Origin: Apostichopus californicus
Taxonomy: Eukaryota; Echinodermata; Holothuroidea; Aspidochirotida; Stichopodidae
Length of the DNA: 49,476 bases
Direction of reading: 5' to 3'
NCBI GenBank assembly: GCA_020650975.1
Contig: JAIPMN010009735.1
Coordinates: forward strand, 1-49,476
Positions within the stretch are counted from its first letter, which is position 1. Each line of letters starts with the position of its first letter. Below the pieces are notes generated by a model that made no database searches, was not told where the DNA came from, and saw nothing but the letters and a program-made list of their open reading frames with translations. This document shows positions 30,401-36,639 of the stretch, piece after piece. A program made the translations under genes and the position numbers.

Positions 30401-31962
30401 CTTTCATTTTACCCTCATAAAATTTAAACACAATCGCAGACAAATGATCAGTAAGTCCGATTAACGACTCTTCGTTTTTCTTGTAGGAGAAGGAAGGAGA
30501 GAAGAAGCCGAAGAAGGGTCTGGGTCTGGGACTATTGAAGTCCAAACATAGCGCCGGTAAACTTGTACAGTACATGGACAAGAAAGAAGCTCAGGTTAGA
30601 AACCATCTTCCTCTGTCAGGAGGCTTTACTCCTCCTAGTAAAAGTCTCCAGCGATTAAAATCGATGGACTCTGCTCTATCCTTCCCTTACCTTGCACTTA
30701 CCTTATTAAGAAACAAGACATGTGTCACAATGTCAGGTTGGCCGGGGTGGGGGTTGAGAGTTGGGGGGAACCATGCAGATGTAGGGAAGGCATTTATTTC
30801 ATGACTGTTTTGTAACCTGTCTATTTTCACACCTCCAATTCCTCTTGTGGTTTATAAAGCCTGCCATTGACAGGGTATGCATGTCCACAATTTGTGTCCA
30901 TTTCATAATAAATCTGTTGACTGAGATTGTCTTCATAAGGTTTGTATAATTCCATTTCATATTAAGTCTGTTGACTGAGATTGTCTTCATAAGGTTTGTA
31001 TAATTCCATTTCATAATAAGTCTGTTGACTGAGATTGTCTTCATATGGTTTGTATAATTCCATTTCATAATAACTCTGTTGACTGAGATTGTCTTCATAA
31101 GGTTTGTATTTAGCACTGTGTCATGTGGAGCACATGTAGGTGTGATTTCTAATTATTGAAGAGGCCAGGCTTGAAGTAGCGTATATTAAGAGAATCACAG
31201 TGCTGTTACTGGTTGGAGATGGTCCGTTTAACATTGTTCTGATGAAACACACAAGTGTGTATCGAATTTCTCCTCCAGCCACTGGAATGTGTACCTTGTA
31301 CCATTATACATATAGTTGAACAGGTTTCTATATACACTATGGGATTTGCGTAGTGAATGTCTAGTCACCACTCAACAGGTACAAGGATACTGTTGGAATC
31401 AGATACAGAAGGATGATTTTTGCTGTATCTGTTTTGTGACAGAATTTCAGTGGATTTGTGATTGAACGAACTTTATTTAGAGCATAACACCTGTTTGTAT
31501 TAATTGGATCCCTTATTTGAATTATTTTAATTGAGTTGCAATAAGTATCATACATTTCTTTGTTCTTCTGTTGTAAAAATATTTTTACAACTTCCCTTAG
31601 GCCTAGTTGAACCTGATTTTCTAAATGTCTGAACTTCGTTTGGTCCAAACTCATTTGGACAGTTGAAGGAATGGTTAGATAGGCTAATTGGCTCTTTGAT
31701 TGATAGACAGACAGATTTATAGAAACATAAATAGTGTAAAAACAAACAGAAATGGGCGTAGGAAATATTTGCACAAAATATTTGGGAGAAATAGTACATC
31801 TCTGTTACAACTTCTAAATCACATGATGGTTTTTTGCACTTTCAATCTTGGTGTCATTGTAATGATTGGTGTTACATTTCTCTCGTGTTTTTAATATCAC
31901 TGCAGGAAATAATCGCCAAAGCTAGCCAAGCGAGGGCAGCATACCTGAAAGACGCCTCGTAG
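337..31962 (+). CDS. VPS13: VPS13A/C-type bridge-like lipid transfer protein, C-terminal 1346 residues (29 exons, 5' part off window)
   Basis: VPS13 proteins are rod-like bridges that move phospholipids in bulk between membranes at contact sites. Twenty-nine exons joined at GT/AG sites with matching phases give 4041 nt ending in TAG at 31960-31962. Residues 1 to about 640 match the VAB/SHR-BD region, with beta repeats marked by Asn motifs (VINKTG, LINKTG, VVNETDG, IINDTED). Residues 690-710 carry [20 protein letters not shown], a VPS13A/C hallmark. Residues 980-1190 are the conserved ATG2-like C-terminal region ([49 protein letters not shown]). About 1195-1346 is the PH-like end. From memory, LQVDNQ and [13 protein letters not shown] look closer to vertebrate VPS13C than VPS13A, so it may be a pre-duplication VPS13A/C. 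VPS13B and VPS13D fit less well. The N-terminal chorein domain would lie to the left. Confidence 0.96.
661..790. repeat. AT-rich tandem repeat (acatgtatnacatacataatgta)
   Basis: Several degenerate copies of a tgtat/acata palindromic unit, including two near-identical aacatgtat-acatacataatgtat blocks at about 711-765. It lies in the intron between exons 1 and 2 (460-1012). Confidence 0.7.
1013..1162 (+). CDS. VPS13: VPS13 exon 2 (50 codons)
   Basis: The acceptor is ttctactaaag and the donor gtaagc, phase 0/0. It encodes a Ser/Thr/Ala-rich segment (residues 42-91) ending DMKLAFQ. The ATG at its first codon is internal, since the frame continues from the exon before. Confidence 0.88.
1306..1470 (+). 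CDS. VPS13: VPS13 exon 3 (55 codons)
   Basis: The acceptor is cgttttccag and the donor gtaagg, phase 0/0. It encodes [17 protein letters not shown] and on to VIIRSPMR (residues 92-146), a VAB beta repeat. Confidence 0.92.
1515..2275. repeat. Minisatellite, about 150-160 bp unit, 4-5 copies
   Basis: The landmark gtatctggcaata recurs at about 1671, 1820, 1974 and 2136. Each unit holds ggatacca-gta-tgttagacatggtaacta and several aggtaact or aggtagac motifs. It fills most of the intron 1471-2583. Confidence 0.9.
2584..2735 (+). CDS. VPS13: VPS13 exon 4 (50 codons + 2 nt)
   Basis: The acceptor is tttcaaatcag and the donor GG|gtgagg. It encodes [20 protein letters not shown] through VGPNDEG (residues 147-197); the last Gly codon is split with the next exon. 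Confidence 0.93.
2932..3055 (+). CDS. VPS13: VPS13 exon 5 (1 nt + 41 codons)
   Basis: The acceptor is tttttatcaag after a long T-tract and the donor gtacga. It encodes [20 protein letters not shown] to PFYFN (residues 198-238), rich in Lys and Ser. Confidence 0.92.
3056..3696 (+). other. VPS13 intron with C-tract, G-tract and gatact repeats
   Basis: Holds a C-run near 3180, a G-rich run at about 3510-3545, and a short (tgatact)n array at about 3606-3665 just before the exon 6 acceptor. No gene is seen. Confidence 0.6.
3697..3828 (+). CDS. VPS13: VPS13 exon 6 (44 codons)
   Basis: The acceptor is gctgtcatccag and the donor gtaagc, phase 0/0. It encodes residues 239-282 including [20 protein letters not shown], which matches the 'tNLLP' repeat start of the VPS13A/C VAB region. 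Confidence 0.94.
3829..5278 (+). other. VPS13 introns around exon 7
   Basis: Two introns of 773 and 590 bp flank the 87-nt exon at 4602. They hold AT-rich sequence with a G-rich run near 4415-4450; no repeat family or gene is recognised. Confidence 0.5.
4602..4688 (+). CDS. VPS13: VPS13 exon 7 (29 codons)
   Basis: The acceptor is ttctcttctag and the donor gtaaga, phase 0/0. It encodes [20 protein letters not shown] to MMFMR (residues 283-311). Confidence 0.9.
5279..5485 (+). CDS. VPS13: VPS13 exon 8 (69 codons)
   Basis: The acceptor is gtttttgttag and the donor gtaaga, phase 0/0. Residues 312-380 include [19 protein letters not shown], the best conserved VAB repeat with its invariant Asn. 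A human VPS13A patient variant (N2428) is known to hit such a repeat Asn; the exact equivalence was not checked. Confidence 0.96.
5573..5930. repeat. Minisatellite, about 28-bp unit, about 12 copies
   Basis: The unit resembles attccgttacctacgtcggt plus gaaatatc. TTACCT recurs roughly every 26-29 bp from 5600 to 5910. Central copies keep TACGTC while outer copies read TATGT, suggesting growth from the middle or CpG decay at the edges. It sits in the intron 5486-5995. Confidence 0.92.
5996..6094 (+). CDS. VPS13: VPS13 exon 9 (33 codons)
   Basis: The acceptor is ccttacatcag and the donor gtcggt, a weaker 5' splice site than its neighbours. Phase 0/0. Residues 381-413 include [11 protein letters not shown], aligning with the 'PVLFSFQP' stretch of VPS13A. 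Confidence 0.9.
6095..6938 (+). other. VPS13 intron with A/T low-complexity block
   Basis: Contains an A/T-only low-complexity stretch at about 6700-6800 (aataataata, then aaataaataaa). No gene is seen. Confidence 0.6.
6939..7043 (+). CDS. VPS13: VPS13 exon 10 (35 codons)
   Basis: The acceptor is ccatccacag and the donor gtaaaa, phase 0/0. Residues 414-448 include [19 protein letters not shown], corresponding to 'FSIDTVGSHG' in VPS13A. A 5.6-kb intron follows, the longest in the window. Confidence 0.94.
8324..8341 (+). CDS. VPS13: Candidate VPS13 cassette microexon (18 nt, ASKRRD)
   Basis: Inside the 5.6-kb intron a long pyrimidine tract ends in ttcttcaag. It is followed by 18 nt reading Ala-Ser-Lys-Arg-Arg-Asp and a perfect donor gtaagt. 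The exon is phase 0 at both ends, so it could be included without breaking the flanking phase-0 exons. Inference only: skipping gives the conventional VPS13 junction. Confidence 0.5.
9140..9178 (+). CDS. VPS13: Candidate VPS13 cassette microexon (39 nt, [13 protein letters not shown])
   Basis: A T/C tract ends in tgtcttcacag. Thirteen phase-0 codons with coding-like third positions follow ([13 protein letters not shown]), then donor gtatga. It sits about 800 bp after the 18-nt candidate in the same intron. Including both would add 19 basic residues between EKEFE and LGVQIQL in a VAB repeat. Confidence 0.5.
12629..12772 (+). CDS. VPS13: VPS13 exon 11 (48 codons)
   Basis: The acceptor is tccttcacag and the donor gtgagt, phase 0/0. 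Residues 449-496, [20 protein letters not shown] then [10 protein letters not shown], form another VAB repeat with its Asn motif. Confidence 0.95.
12773..14091 (+). other. VPS13 introns around exon 12
   Basis: Introns of 537 and 653 bp flank the exon at 13310-13438. They are AT-rich with oligo-T tracts; no repeat or gene is recognised. Confidence 0.5.
13310..13438 (+). CDS. VPS13: VPS13 exon 12 (43 codons)
   Basis: The acceptor is cccaacgcag and the donor gtatag, phase 0/0. Residues 497-539 begin [11 protein letters not shown], matching the 'CIPFWPE' landmark of VPS13A, and continue to TTVLRLGE. Confidence 0.95.
14092..14225 (+). CDS. VPS13: VPS13 exon 13 (44 codons + 2 nt)
   Basis: The acceptor is gctccaacag and the donor CA|gtaagt. 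Residues 540-584 include [20 protein letters not shown], the last VAB repeat Asn motif. The Gln codon at the end is split. A 48-bp minisatellite starts about 20 bp downstream. Confidence 0.94.
14246..14463. repeat. Minisatellite, 48-bp unit, about 4.5 copies
   Basis: The unit starts ttcatgccttcaactagagt and ends ctgtaaagaa; copies are almost identical. Because 48 is divisible by 3 it produces a spurious minus-strand reading frame of 16-residue repeats. The rest of the intron to 15395 holds nothing recognised. Confidence 0.95.
15396..15522 (+). CDS. VPS13: VPS13 exon 14 (1 nt + 42 codons)
   Basis: The acceptor is tccttccaag and the donor gtaaga. Residues 585-626 include [19 protein letters not shown], matching 'FYTWADPVGSRRLKW' of VPS13A. 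Confidence 0.96.
16052..16171 (+). CDS. VPS13: VPS13 exon 15 (40 codons)
   Basis: The acceptor is tttactctag and the donor gtatgt, phase 0/0. Residues 627-666 include [19 protein letters not shown], the conserved end of the adaptor-binding region. Confidence 0.96.
16321..16860. repeat. Minisatellite, about 36-bp unit, about 15 copies
   Basis: The unit is gtataactagtataaattac plus atccctgttgtatcaa. Variants differ at ccctg/ccatg and in small deletions. It occupies the intron 16172-16945. Confidence 0.92.
16946..17058 (+). CDS. VPS13: VPS13 exon 16 (37 codons + 2 nt)
   Basis: The acceptor is tattttcag and the donor AG|gttaga. Residues 667-704 include [20 protein letters not shown], one of the most conserved VPS13A/C blocks. 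Preceded by a 36-bp minisatellite. Confidence 0.97.
17435..18060. repeat. Composite minisatellite, about 43/86-bp units
   Basis: The left half alternates accagggaagtgggctatat and accagggaagtgggtttttc half-units. The right half (about 17720-18015) is a higher-order 86-bp unit (gtgggctatactatcctgac start) in three near-identical copies. It ends about 55 bp before the exon 17 acceptor. Confidence 0.92.
18117..18276 (+). CDS. VPS13: VPS13 exon 17 (1 nt + 53 codons)
   Basis: The acceptor is cttcatcaag and the donor gttagt. Residues 705-757 include [20 protein letters not shown], matching 'SSGVVWE...KWKPF' of VPS13C. Preceded by long tandem arrays. Confidence 0.96.
18408..18624 (+). CDS. VPS13: VPS13 exon 18 (72 codons + 1 nt)
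   Basis: The acceptor is ttttccaag and the donor G|gtaagg. Residues 758-829 include [20 protein letters not shown] and PVPLPKTVA. It is the longest exon here, matching 'LQVDNQLPGAMFPVVF' of VPS13C. Confidence 0.97.
18625..19539 (+). other. VPS13 intron, no features
   Basis: AT-rich unique sequence. The frame running into the next exon from 19425 is intron read-through. Confidence 0.5.
19540..19715 (+). CDS. VPS13: VPS13 exon 19 (2 nt + 58 codons)
   Basis: The acceptor is cgtcctacag and the donor gtaacc. Residues 830-888 include [17 protein letters not shown] and [20 protein letters not shown], a strongly conserved block. It ends KDEEVDE, followed by a 4.5-kb intron. Confidence 0.97.
20605..20619 (+). 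CDS. VPS13: Candidate VPS13 cassette microexon (15 nt, TVEKR)
   Basis: A strong pyrimidine tract ends in attcatag. Fifteen nucleotides reading Thr-Val-Glu-Lys-Arg follow, then donor gtaagt. It is phase 0/0 and would insert between EEVDE and QELMKSD. From memory, vertebrate VPS13C has a charged EAERRR-type stretch at about this place. Inferred from splice signals only. Confidence 0.5.
22252..22487 (+). repeat. Diverged direct duplication, copy 1
   Basis: Runs from acttattttgctataattt to acaagatgaggc. It aligns with copy 2 (23298-23530) at roughly 85 percent by eye with only small gaps. The copies are about 1.04 kb apart. Landmarks are gaaagatctaaca and tttataatcatgattaactc. Confidence 0.85.
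23298..23530 (+). repeat. Diverged direct duplication, copy 2
   Basis: Partner of 22252-22487. Similarity may restart at gctgtaccg (22551 and 23556), and a weak third fragment (ttacagtatgttgaaattgt) lies near 23700. It could be local duplication or two copies of an unnamed repeat; no LTR-like TG..CA ends are seen. Confidence 0.85.
24208..24330 (+). CDS. VPS13: VPS13 exon 20 (41 codons)
   Basis: The acceptor is gatattgcag and the donor gtaatg, phase 0/0. Residues 889-929, with [11 protein letters not shown] matching 'FFEHFHISPVKLH' of VPS13C. Confidence 0.96.
24331..25264 (+). other. VPS13 intron with a loose inverted repeat
   Basis: A 19-20 bp inverted pair, tcacgtgacagtatttctc (about 24429) and gagaaatactgcatcacatg (24567), encloses 120 bp. 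The stretch ggttagggttaaccctta at 24547-24564 is nearly palindromic. Old foldback element or chance. Confidence 0.4.
25265..25413 (+). CDS. VPS13: VPS13 exon 21 (49 codons + 2 nt)
   Basis: The acceptor is ttgctgacag and the donor AA|gtaagt. Residues 930-979 include [20 protein letters not shown], matching 'LLLKSIGATLTDVDDLIFK'. Confidence 0.97.
25735..26680. other. CpG-rich block of unknown nature in a VPS13 intron
   Basis: CpG dinucleotides are frequent (acgcgat, cgagcgtgcgc, acgaatacgacg, gttcgttcgaa) while flanking introns are CpG-poor. It contains the inverted pair gtacgtgatca (26222) and tgatcacgtac (26407). No coding frame is supported. It could be a young insertion or an unmethylated regulatory region. 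Confidence 0.45.
26817..27012 (+). CDS. VPS13: VPS13 exon 22 (1 nt + 65 codons)
   Basis: The acceptor is ctgtcttag and the donor gtaagc. Residues 980-1044 include [20 protein letters not shown] and FFYEPYQ, nearly invariant in VPS13 and shared in part with ATG2. Confidence 0.98.
27013..28043 (+). other. VPS13 intron with exon-22-tail-like repeats
   Basis: Between about 27000 and 27330 the intron repeats gtgttag-agg-gtcag-gaaaga and ttctacaaaccatatcaggtaag. These resemble the 3' end of exon 22 plus its donor (gtcaaagacttcttctacga, then accctaccag|gtaag). A C-run lies at 27490. The rest is unremarkable. Confidence 0.5.
28044..28119 (+). CDS. VPS13: VPS13 exon 23 (25 codons + 1 nt)
   Basis: The acceptor is ttattttccag and the donor G|gtaagt. 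Residues 1045-1070 read [20 protein letters not shown] then FGHAVG, matching '[22 protein letters not shown]' of VPS13C. Confidence 0.97.
28120..28701 (+). repeat. VPS13 intron with duplicated acceptor region
   Basis: ctcatccccaggtggagcag occurs at 28636 and again at 28691, the true acceptor. The copies are 55 bp apart, so the upstream AG would shift the frame. Confidence 0.8.
28702..28865 (+). CDS. VPS13: VPS13 exon 24 (2 nt + 54 codons)
   Basis: The acceptor is ctcatccccag and the donor gtaagt. Residues 1070-1124 include [20 protein letters not shown] and [12 protein letters not shown] copy of the acceptor region lies 55 bp upstream, but only this one gives the right phase. Confidence 0.96.
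28996..29165 (+). CDS. VPS13: VPS13 exon 25 (56 codons + 2 nt)
   Basis: The acceptor is cccataatag, with few pyrimidines next to it, and the donor AG|gtgagc. Residues 1125-1181 include [20 protein letters not shown] and [12 protein letters not shown], the amphipathic Gly-rich region used for membrane association in the family. Confidence 0.97.
29301..29510 (+). CDS. VPS13: VPS13 exon 26 (1 nt + 69 codons + 2 nt)
   Basis: The acceptor is ttttattccag and the donor AG|gtgaga. Residues 1182-1251 include [20 protein letters not shown], matching 'LRPPR...DGIIRPY', then SYLLVTT, the first strands of the PH-like domain. Confidence 0.96.
29511..30130 (+). other. VPS13 intron, no features
   Basis: AT-rich sequence with a G-rich stretch near 29610-29640; nothing recognised. 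Confidence 0.5.
30131..30254 (+). CDS. VPS13: VPS13 exon 27 (1 nt + 41 codons)
   Basis: The acceptor is tctctgagcag and the donor gtaaga. Residues 1252-1292 include [20 protein letters not shown], the middle of the PH-like domain (compare 'EWQYSFDEF' of VPS13A). Confidence 0.93.
30487..30594 (+). CDS. VPS13: VPS13 exon 28 (36 codons)
   Basis: The acceptor is tttcttgtag and the donor gttaga, phase 0/0. Residues 1293-1328 start [20 protein letters not shown], a Lys/Gly-rich loop in the PH-like domain, then [10 protein letters not shown]. Confidence 0.9.
30899..31110. repeat. Minisatellite, 54-bp unit, 4 copies
   Basis: The unit is tttcataataagtctgttga, ctgagattgtcttcataagg, tttgtataattcca. 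Divisible by 3, it creates a spurious 18-residue-repeat frame on the minus strand. It lies in the last VPS13 intron (30595-31905); the rest of that intron is unremarkable. Confidence 0.95.
31906..31962 (+). CDS. VPS13: VPS13 terminal exon (18 codons + TAG stop)
   Basis: The acceptor is tatcactgcag. It encodes [18 protein letters not shown] and ends at TAG 31960-31962. This corresponds to the last helix of the VPS13 PH-like domain; the vertebrate tail is longer. Confidence 0.92.
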   Translation, partial: EIIAKASQARAAYLKDAS

Positions 31963-33985
31963 ATTCTCATCGGAGCCTGAATCCTCGATTTCTATTGGGG
32001 TACGAGAGAGAAGTCGTCTTCATGTTTCACATCACAGCGATTATCTTCTCCTCATTTTTATTACATTTTAATTATTGCTATTGTATTTGTATATAGCTGG
32101 TTCTCGGAATGGTACAGTGGAAGGTTTGGTTACTTGCAGGGTTGAGAAATGATTTCAACATCTTGATATCTGTTTCACTTTTAATTTAAAAAAAAAAGAA
32201 ATGAAAAATGTAGAAACCTTATGAATATTTGAAGAAAATAACAAGCTACAGACCACATTACTAACAGTTGCCTTGGAAACGACTGACCCGAATTACGTTT
32301 TTGTTTTCTAACATATATATTTAGAAAGGTGAGCAGCGTGGTAAAATTAATCGAAAGTGAATAGGGAATTTCAGGGATTGGTTTAAATGTTGTTTTACAA
32401 ACATTGGTGCGGGAAAAAATTGGATCATTTTACACAGAATGCTAACATGTAAGAGCATTGAAGAAAATTTTGAACTTGTTACAAGTAGGTTTACTCTTTC
32501 CACATTGATTTGATGATGCATTAACCGTGCCAGTCCCATAACACAGTAAATGTATTACAAATCTGCCATTATTTTGTAACGTTTTGTTCTTTATTTGTGC
32601 AGCTTTTGCAGCATTTTATCTTCCATTTTCACTTGGTCTTTAAAGTTGGTCCAAAAACCTTCAGCATTGGACTGGTAACTATGTTTTAATGAAATTCATA
32701 TTTCAGTCAATATTTGGACATGTCCCTCTCCCATTTTTACTTTTTAAAGTGGTCGCAATTAGCATGTCTCCTGTCGTTCTTGGAACATTTTCTTTTTTTA
32801 AAAGTGACTGAAAACATCTATGTTATTGTGACTCTGGGACATATTAAGTCTAAATGAGAATAACCATTTTGTAGTTTTATTGTTTTAATCAAAACTTAAT
32901 ATCTTTCTGAATCTGAAATGAGGTTCCTTTTGTTTTTATGAACCGATGGTGGGTTTTTTTATAAAACAATGAGAAATGAAACAATTGAGGCTGACCACCC
33001 TTTTTTATGTTATGTAATGATCATGATTTTAAATTTTAAATTAAGGTTAACTTTGCCCTCGTCTGAGTGTTAGTTACATATGAATGTTGTCTCTGGTGAA
33101 TTACATTGTTATTAACAGTCTCTGAGTTATTACAGTAGATTCTCAACGGTTCATCCAAGAACATATTTGGGATACATTTTTGATTTTCAATCTTAAACTT
33201 GATCATGAGCTTAAACAGAGGTGAGAAAAGTCACTCTCAGAAGTTAAAAAGTTCTTTCACTGGTTTTTATCATCAGATCAGATTTATCTCACTTTTCTCA
33301 GTTACCATGGTGATATCATGGACAATTGTCAACCATCTTTTATTTAAACAGTAATTGAATATTCATATCACAATAGTTTTAGTTTACTACTTTTCTTTAC
33401 CAAGTCATTCTTGCAAAGGATTTTAATTTCCTGAAAGACTTAGTTATTGACACATCTTTGGCTTGTAAAACCCAAGAGTTAAATAATATAAGAAAACTGA
33501 AATAAATGAATCTGCAATCACAAAGTGATAGGCTGTATTAATGTAACTTTGCTAAAAGCATTTCTTATGTAGCCTCTTTTTCATATACAACATCGTAGAA
33601 TTTCTCAGTAATTGGCTCGTCTTTATTACACAGAGCTTGATACTAATTTTTTCTTCTAAAGTTGAAGGGGTCTCCATCTCTATTGATGCCATATCAACAT
33701 TGCACTTTCTCTATTATTGTAATTAATCATTCATTTGCATGGCAAAACAGGGTAGTATAATGTACTATTCATATGATGATGTTAAGATAAAATTGTTGAC
33801 CTGTTTTAGTTTGGTTTTTTGCTGTGCAATATGGATTTCAATTTCAGTGACACTGTGGTAGTTTTAGCCTGTAGAAGAGATGTTTCCCTCACTTTTGTTG
33901 TTTCCATGGTTACCATGTAAAGCTACCTTTTGTCTCTATGGTGAATGTGCTACAATAAACTATCCTTAATCAGATTAGTATTTTG
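31963..33985 (+). other. VPS13: VPS13 3' UTR (about 2 kb, end inferred)
   Basis: AT-rich sequence after the stop with many T-rich and ATTTA-like stretches and no supported open frame. The end is placed just after the AATAAA at 33954. Transcript data could show a shorter form. Confidence 0.55.
33954..33959 (+). terminator. Likely VPS13 polyadenylation signal AATAAA
   Basis: AATAAA is followed within 30-60 bp by a G/T-rich then T-rich element (gatggtttcctgtttt, then a T run), the usual layout of a cleavage site. Further AATAAA motifs at about 34164 and 34205 and one near 33502 are alternatives. Confidence 0.5.
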
Positions 33986-36205
33986 ATGGTTTCCTGTTTT
34001 CAACCTCTTTTTTTTTTCTGTCCGTTTCCCAAAACATATGAGAAACATTTGACATGAGTCGCAGAGAAATTGAATGTTAAGTGGACCAAGTTGTATATAA
34101 TAATTGATTCCCTCGTGGCAACTTGTCCATGCAGTTAACCCCAACACTTTACTTTCCAAGATAAAATAAAAAGTTCCTGTGTGGCATAGCACACATGCAT
34201 AAGAAATAAAAGGAGCTCAAAATTTGCAAAGGTTTATAAAATCGTAGATGGATTGGCAAGATGCTATTTGTTGGTCATATTGTGCCCTTCACCCAAAGTT
34301 AAAAAATCTGGTAGGGTTTAGTATGAAGTGAAGAATTTAAGGTGATTACGAGAGAAACACTCTGGTAGCACCAACAAAGTTGGTCGGAAAGACGGTTATT
34401 TAAAACTTTCAAGTTAGTTACACATGCATGTTGAGAAAGTCATCACATACAATTTACACATCAAAACGGCAGAATAATCCTGTTAAAACTTCTTGCTCAA
34501 TGATATCGTTTTTGAACAAGTTGGCAAAACCAGTCTTTATGATGAATATCGTCTGGCTGGCCAGGGCTTGAACATGTGACCACCAAAGATTGCATATCGT
34601 GTCACAGTATGTGGTCATCCACACGACCGTATGTATGATTGACTGTATGTATGACTATGTATTGACCATATGTATGATTGACTGATGTTTTCATGCATGA
34701 ATGTCAACAGACCACATACCTACTACATCTTCATCATGTGAATCTTGATAGGGAGTAGGGGGGGCGGGATGGATGACATCAATAATTCTTTGGAAATTTA
34801 TTTTTGTGTTCTTTATGATCCCTCCGAGGAGGTGGTGAGGGAGAGCCTGAACGGTACAGATATATCGATAGACTAGATAAGTGCCAAATGACATCAGTAA
34901 AGTAGTGTTAAAATATAAAGGTTAGATATAAAATCTATATTGATGACTCCCAAAGAGTGACAATAAACCAGATCTTTTGATATTCGAGCACCATATAGAA
35001 TATTTATTCTCCTTTTGAGACTTGTTTTCTATATAAAGAAAGTCATGACTGACATCTGGTAAATCAAGTGGAGTTATTTGCAGGTGGCCGACAGGTGTGA
35101 ACAATGTTGTTCATACTATTTTTTTGTCAAAAAACAGCTGACATTTTGTTGAAACATTGATCTCAAAACAATTAATCCAAAGAGTTATTTATTGAGGCAC
35201 TTGGAGGGCAGCTCACAGTTTAAAAGAGTGACCGACTTGTGAGATAACAAACACTGAAATGGAATAATCGACTCTTTACTGAGCTGGGCCTGGGAATTTC
35301 GAGCTAGCTTACAAACTGAATGTTTGTAGAAAAAAGTTAAAGAAAACAAAACGATTGGGGGGTGGGGTGGAATCCGCAATTATGCAATTTATTTTTACTT
35401 ATCTTGTTTTGTTTTATTTGTGACATGCAAAGTGATTGGAAGCTGCAAGATTAGGTTAAGCGTAGAATAAAAAGGAAATATTAAACTGCATTTGCATTGA
35501 ATTTGTCCCAATCAGACAATACTCAACCAATAAAGGAGAGGTAAAGATATCTGAAAATATCATCTCTGTAAAATAGAAAGGTGAGGAATAGTTGTGATAT
35601 TCACAAGATATCGATGATAAATGAAGGTACTAGATAAGTCTACTTGAACAGTTGCAAAGAGAAAAAAAAGATGCCGCCATTTTGCAGATATTCCAAGTTC
35701 CAATCAAAGAACATTTTGCCAAAAGTGAAGGGAACACTCACACGCCATTTTAATTTAATTATTTGTCATCATTGATTGAGATTTAATTTGGTATAGTCAA
35801 GTCGCATACCAAAAGCAGAAGGAACAAAAGAAAATTAATTTCTCATTTATCCTGCGTGTGTGTTACTAAATGGCTACTTTGAATGACACAAGATATTATC
35901 ATGGAATACACACTACTTAATATTTAGTAAGTCTTCAAAATCTAAGGCAGTAACAAAGTTTGATCAAATTTTTGCAAACAAATAACTTCAGTATCAACCT
36001 CCCACCGAGGAGAAAATTTGAGAAATTTACCTCCAAATGACCATCTCAAGTTGCAACAAATATCACTGGGTTTTAGGTATAGTTAACTGACTTAATAGTT
36101 GTAATGGTGTATTAGGATACTATGAAGCACTTTTTGCTGACAAAATAAGACTGCCAATTAAGAACGAAGCCAAATACTCCATCATAACAACGCCTACACC
36201 ATTGG
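33986..36205. other. VPS13-DHFR intergenic region, left part
   Basis: AT-rich, with alternative AATAAA motifs, a (tgtatgattgactg)n stretch at about 34628-34687 and a G-run near 34757. No gene is recognised on either strand. Confidence 0.5.
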
Positions 36206-36212
36206 TACATTG

Positions 36213-36597
36213 GTGAGGGCGTTGTGGTCAAGTGGTTAAGGCAGTGGACTTGTGATCTAAGGATTACAGGTTCGAGCCCTGGCCAGATCATTAATGTGTT
36301 AATGTGTCCTTGGGCAAGGCGCTTTATCTCCATTGCCTCTCTTCACCCAGGTGTATAAATGGGGACTTGGGAGGTAACTTGTAAATATAGTTGTTTGTGG
36401 CTGCACCCTATGGGAAGTCCCCCGGGGGACACGTGGTTGTGGTGCACTGTGGTGCCCCAGAAGAGATTGATTGAATTGTGCACACTTTGGTGTGTAGGTG
36501 TGACAAGTTACCAATGACCAGGGTTAAGTTGTAAAGTCGTGTGAGAGGGCCTTGGCCCTGAACAAAACTGTAAACCTAAAATTATAAATTATTATAT
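36213..36597 (+). mobile_element. tRNA-derived SINE with conserved central domain
   Basis: A Pol III box A (tggtcaagtgg, 36225-36235) and box B (ggttcgagccc, 36269-36279) form a tRNA-like head. The body contains tccttgggcaaggcgcttta (36306 onward), resembling the central domain shared by many animal SINEs (Nin-DC/V-type; named from memory). A 14-bp palindrome (36417-36430) and an AT-rich tail follow. No clear target duplication is seen. Confidence 0.8.
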
Positions 36598-36639
36598 GCA
36601 GCATCGGACAGGCCTGCTTGCACATGGTAGCAAATTGTT

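Noticed and set aside
30799-31116. Minus-strand 105-codon frame with an 18-residue repeat
   Set aside because: It is produced by a 54-bp minisatellite inside a VPS13 intron.
36221-36285. Genuine tRNA gene at the SINE head
   Set aside because: Box A and B are present but the sequence continues into a SINE body and the ends do not form a full acceptor stem with a normal 3' end.
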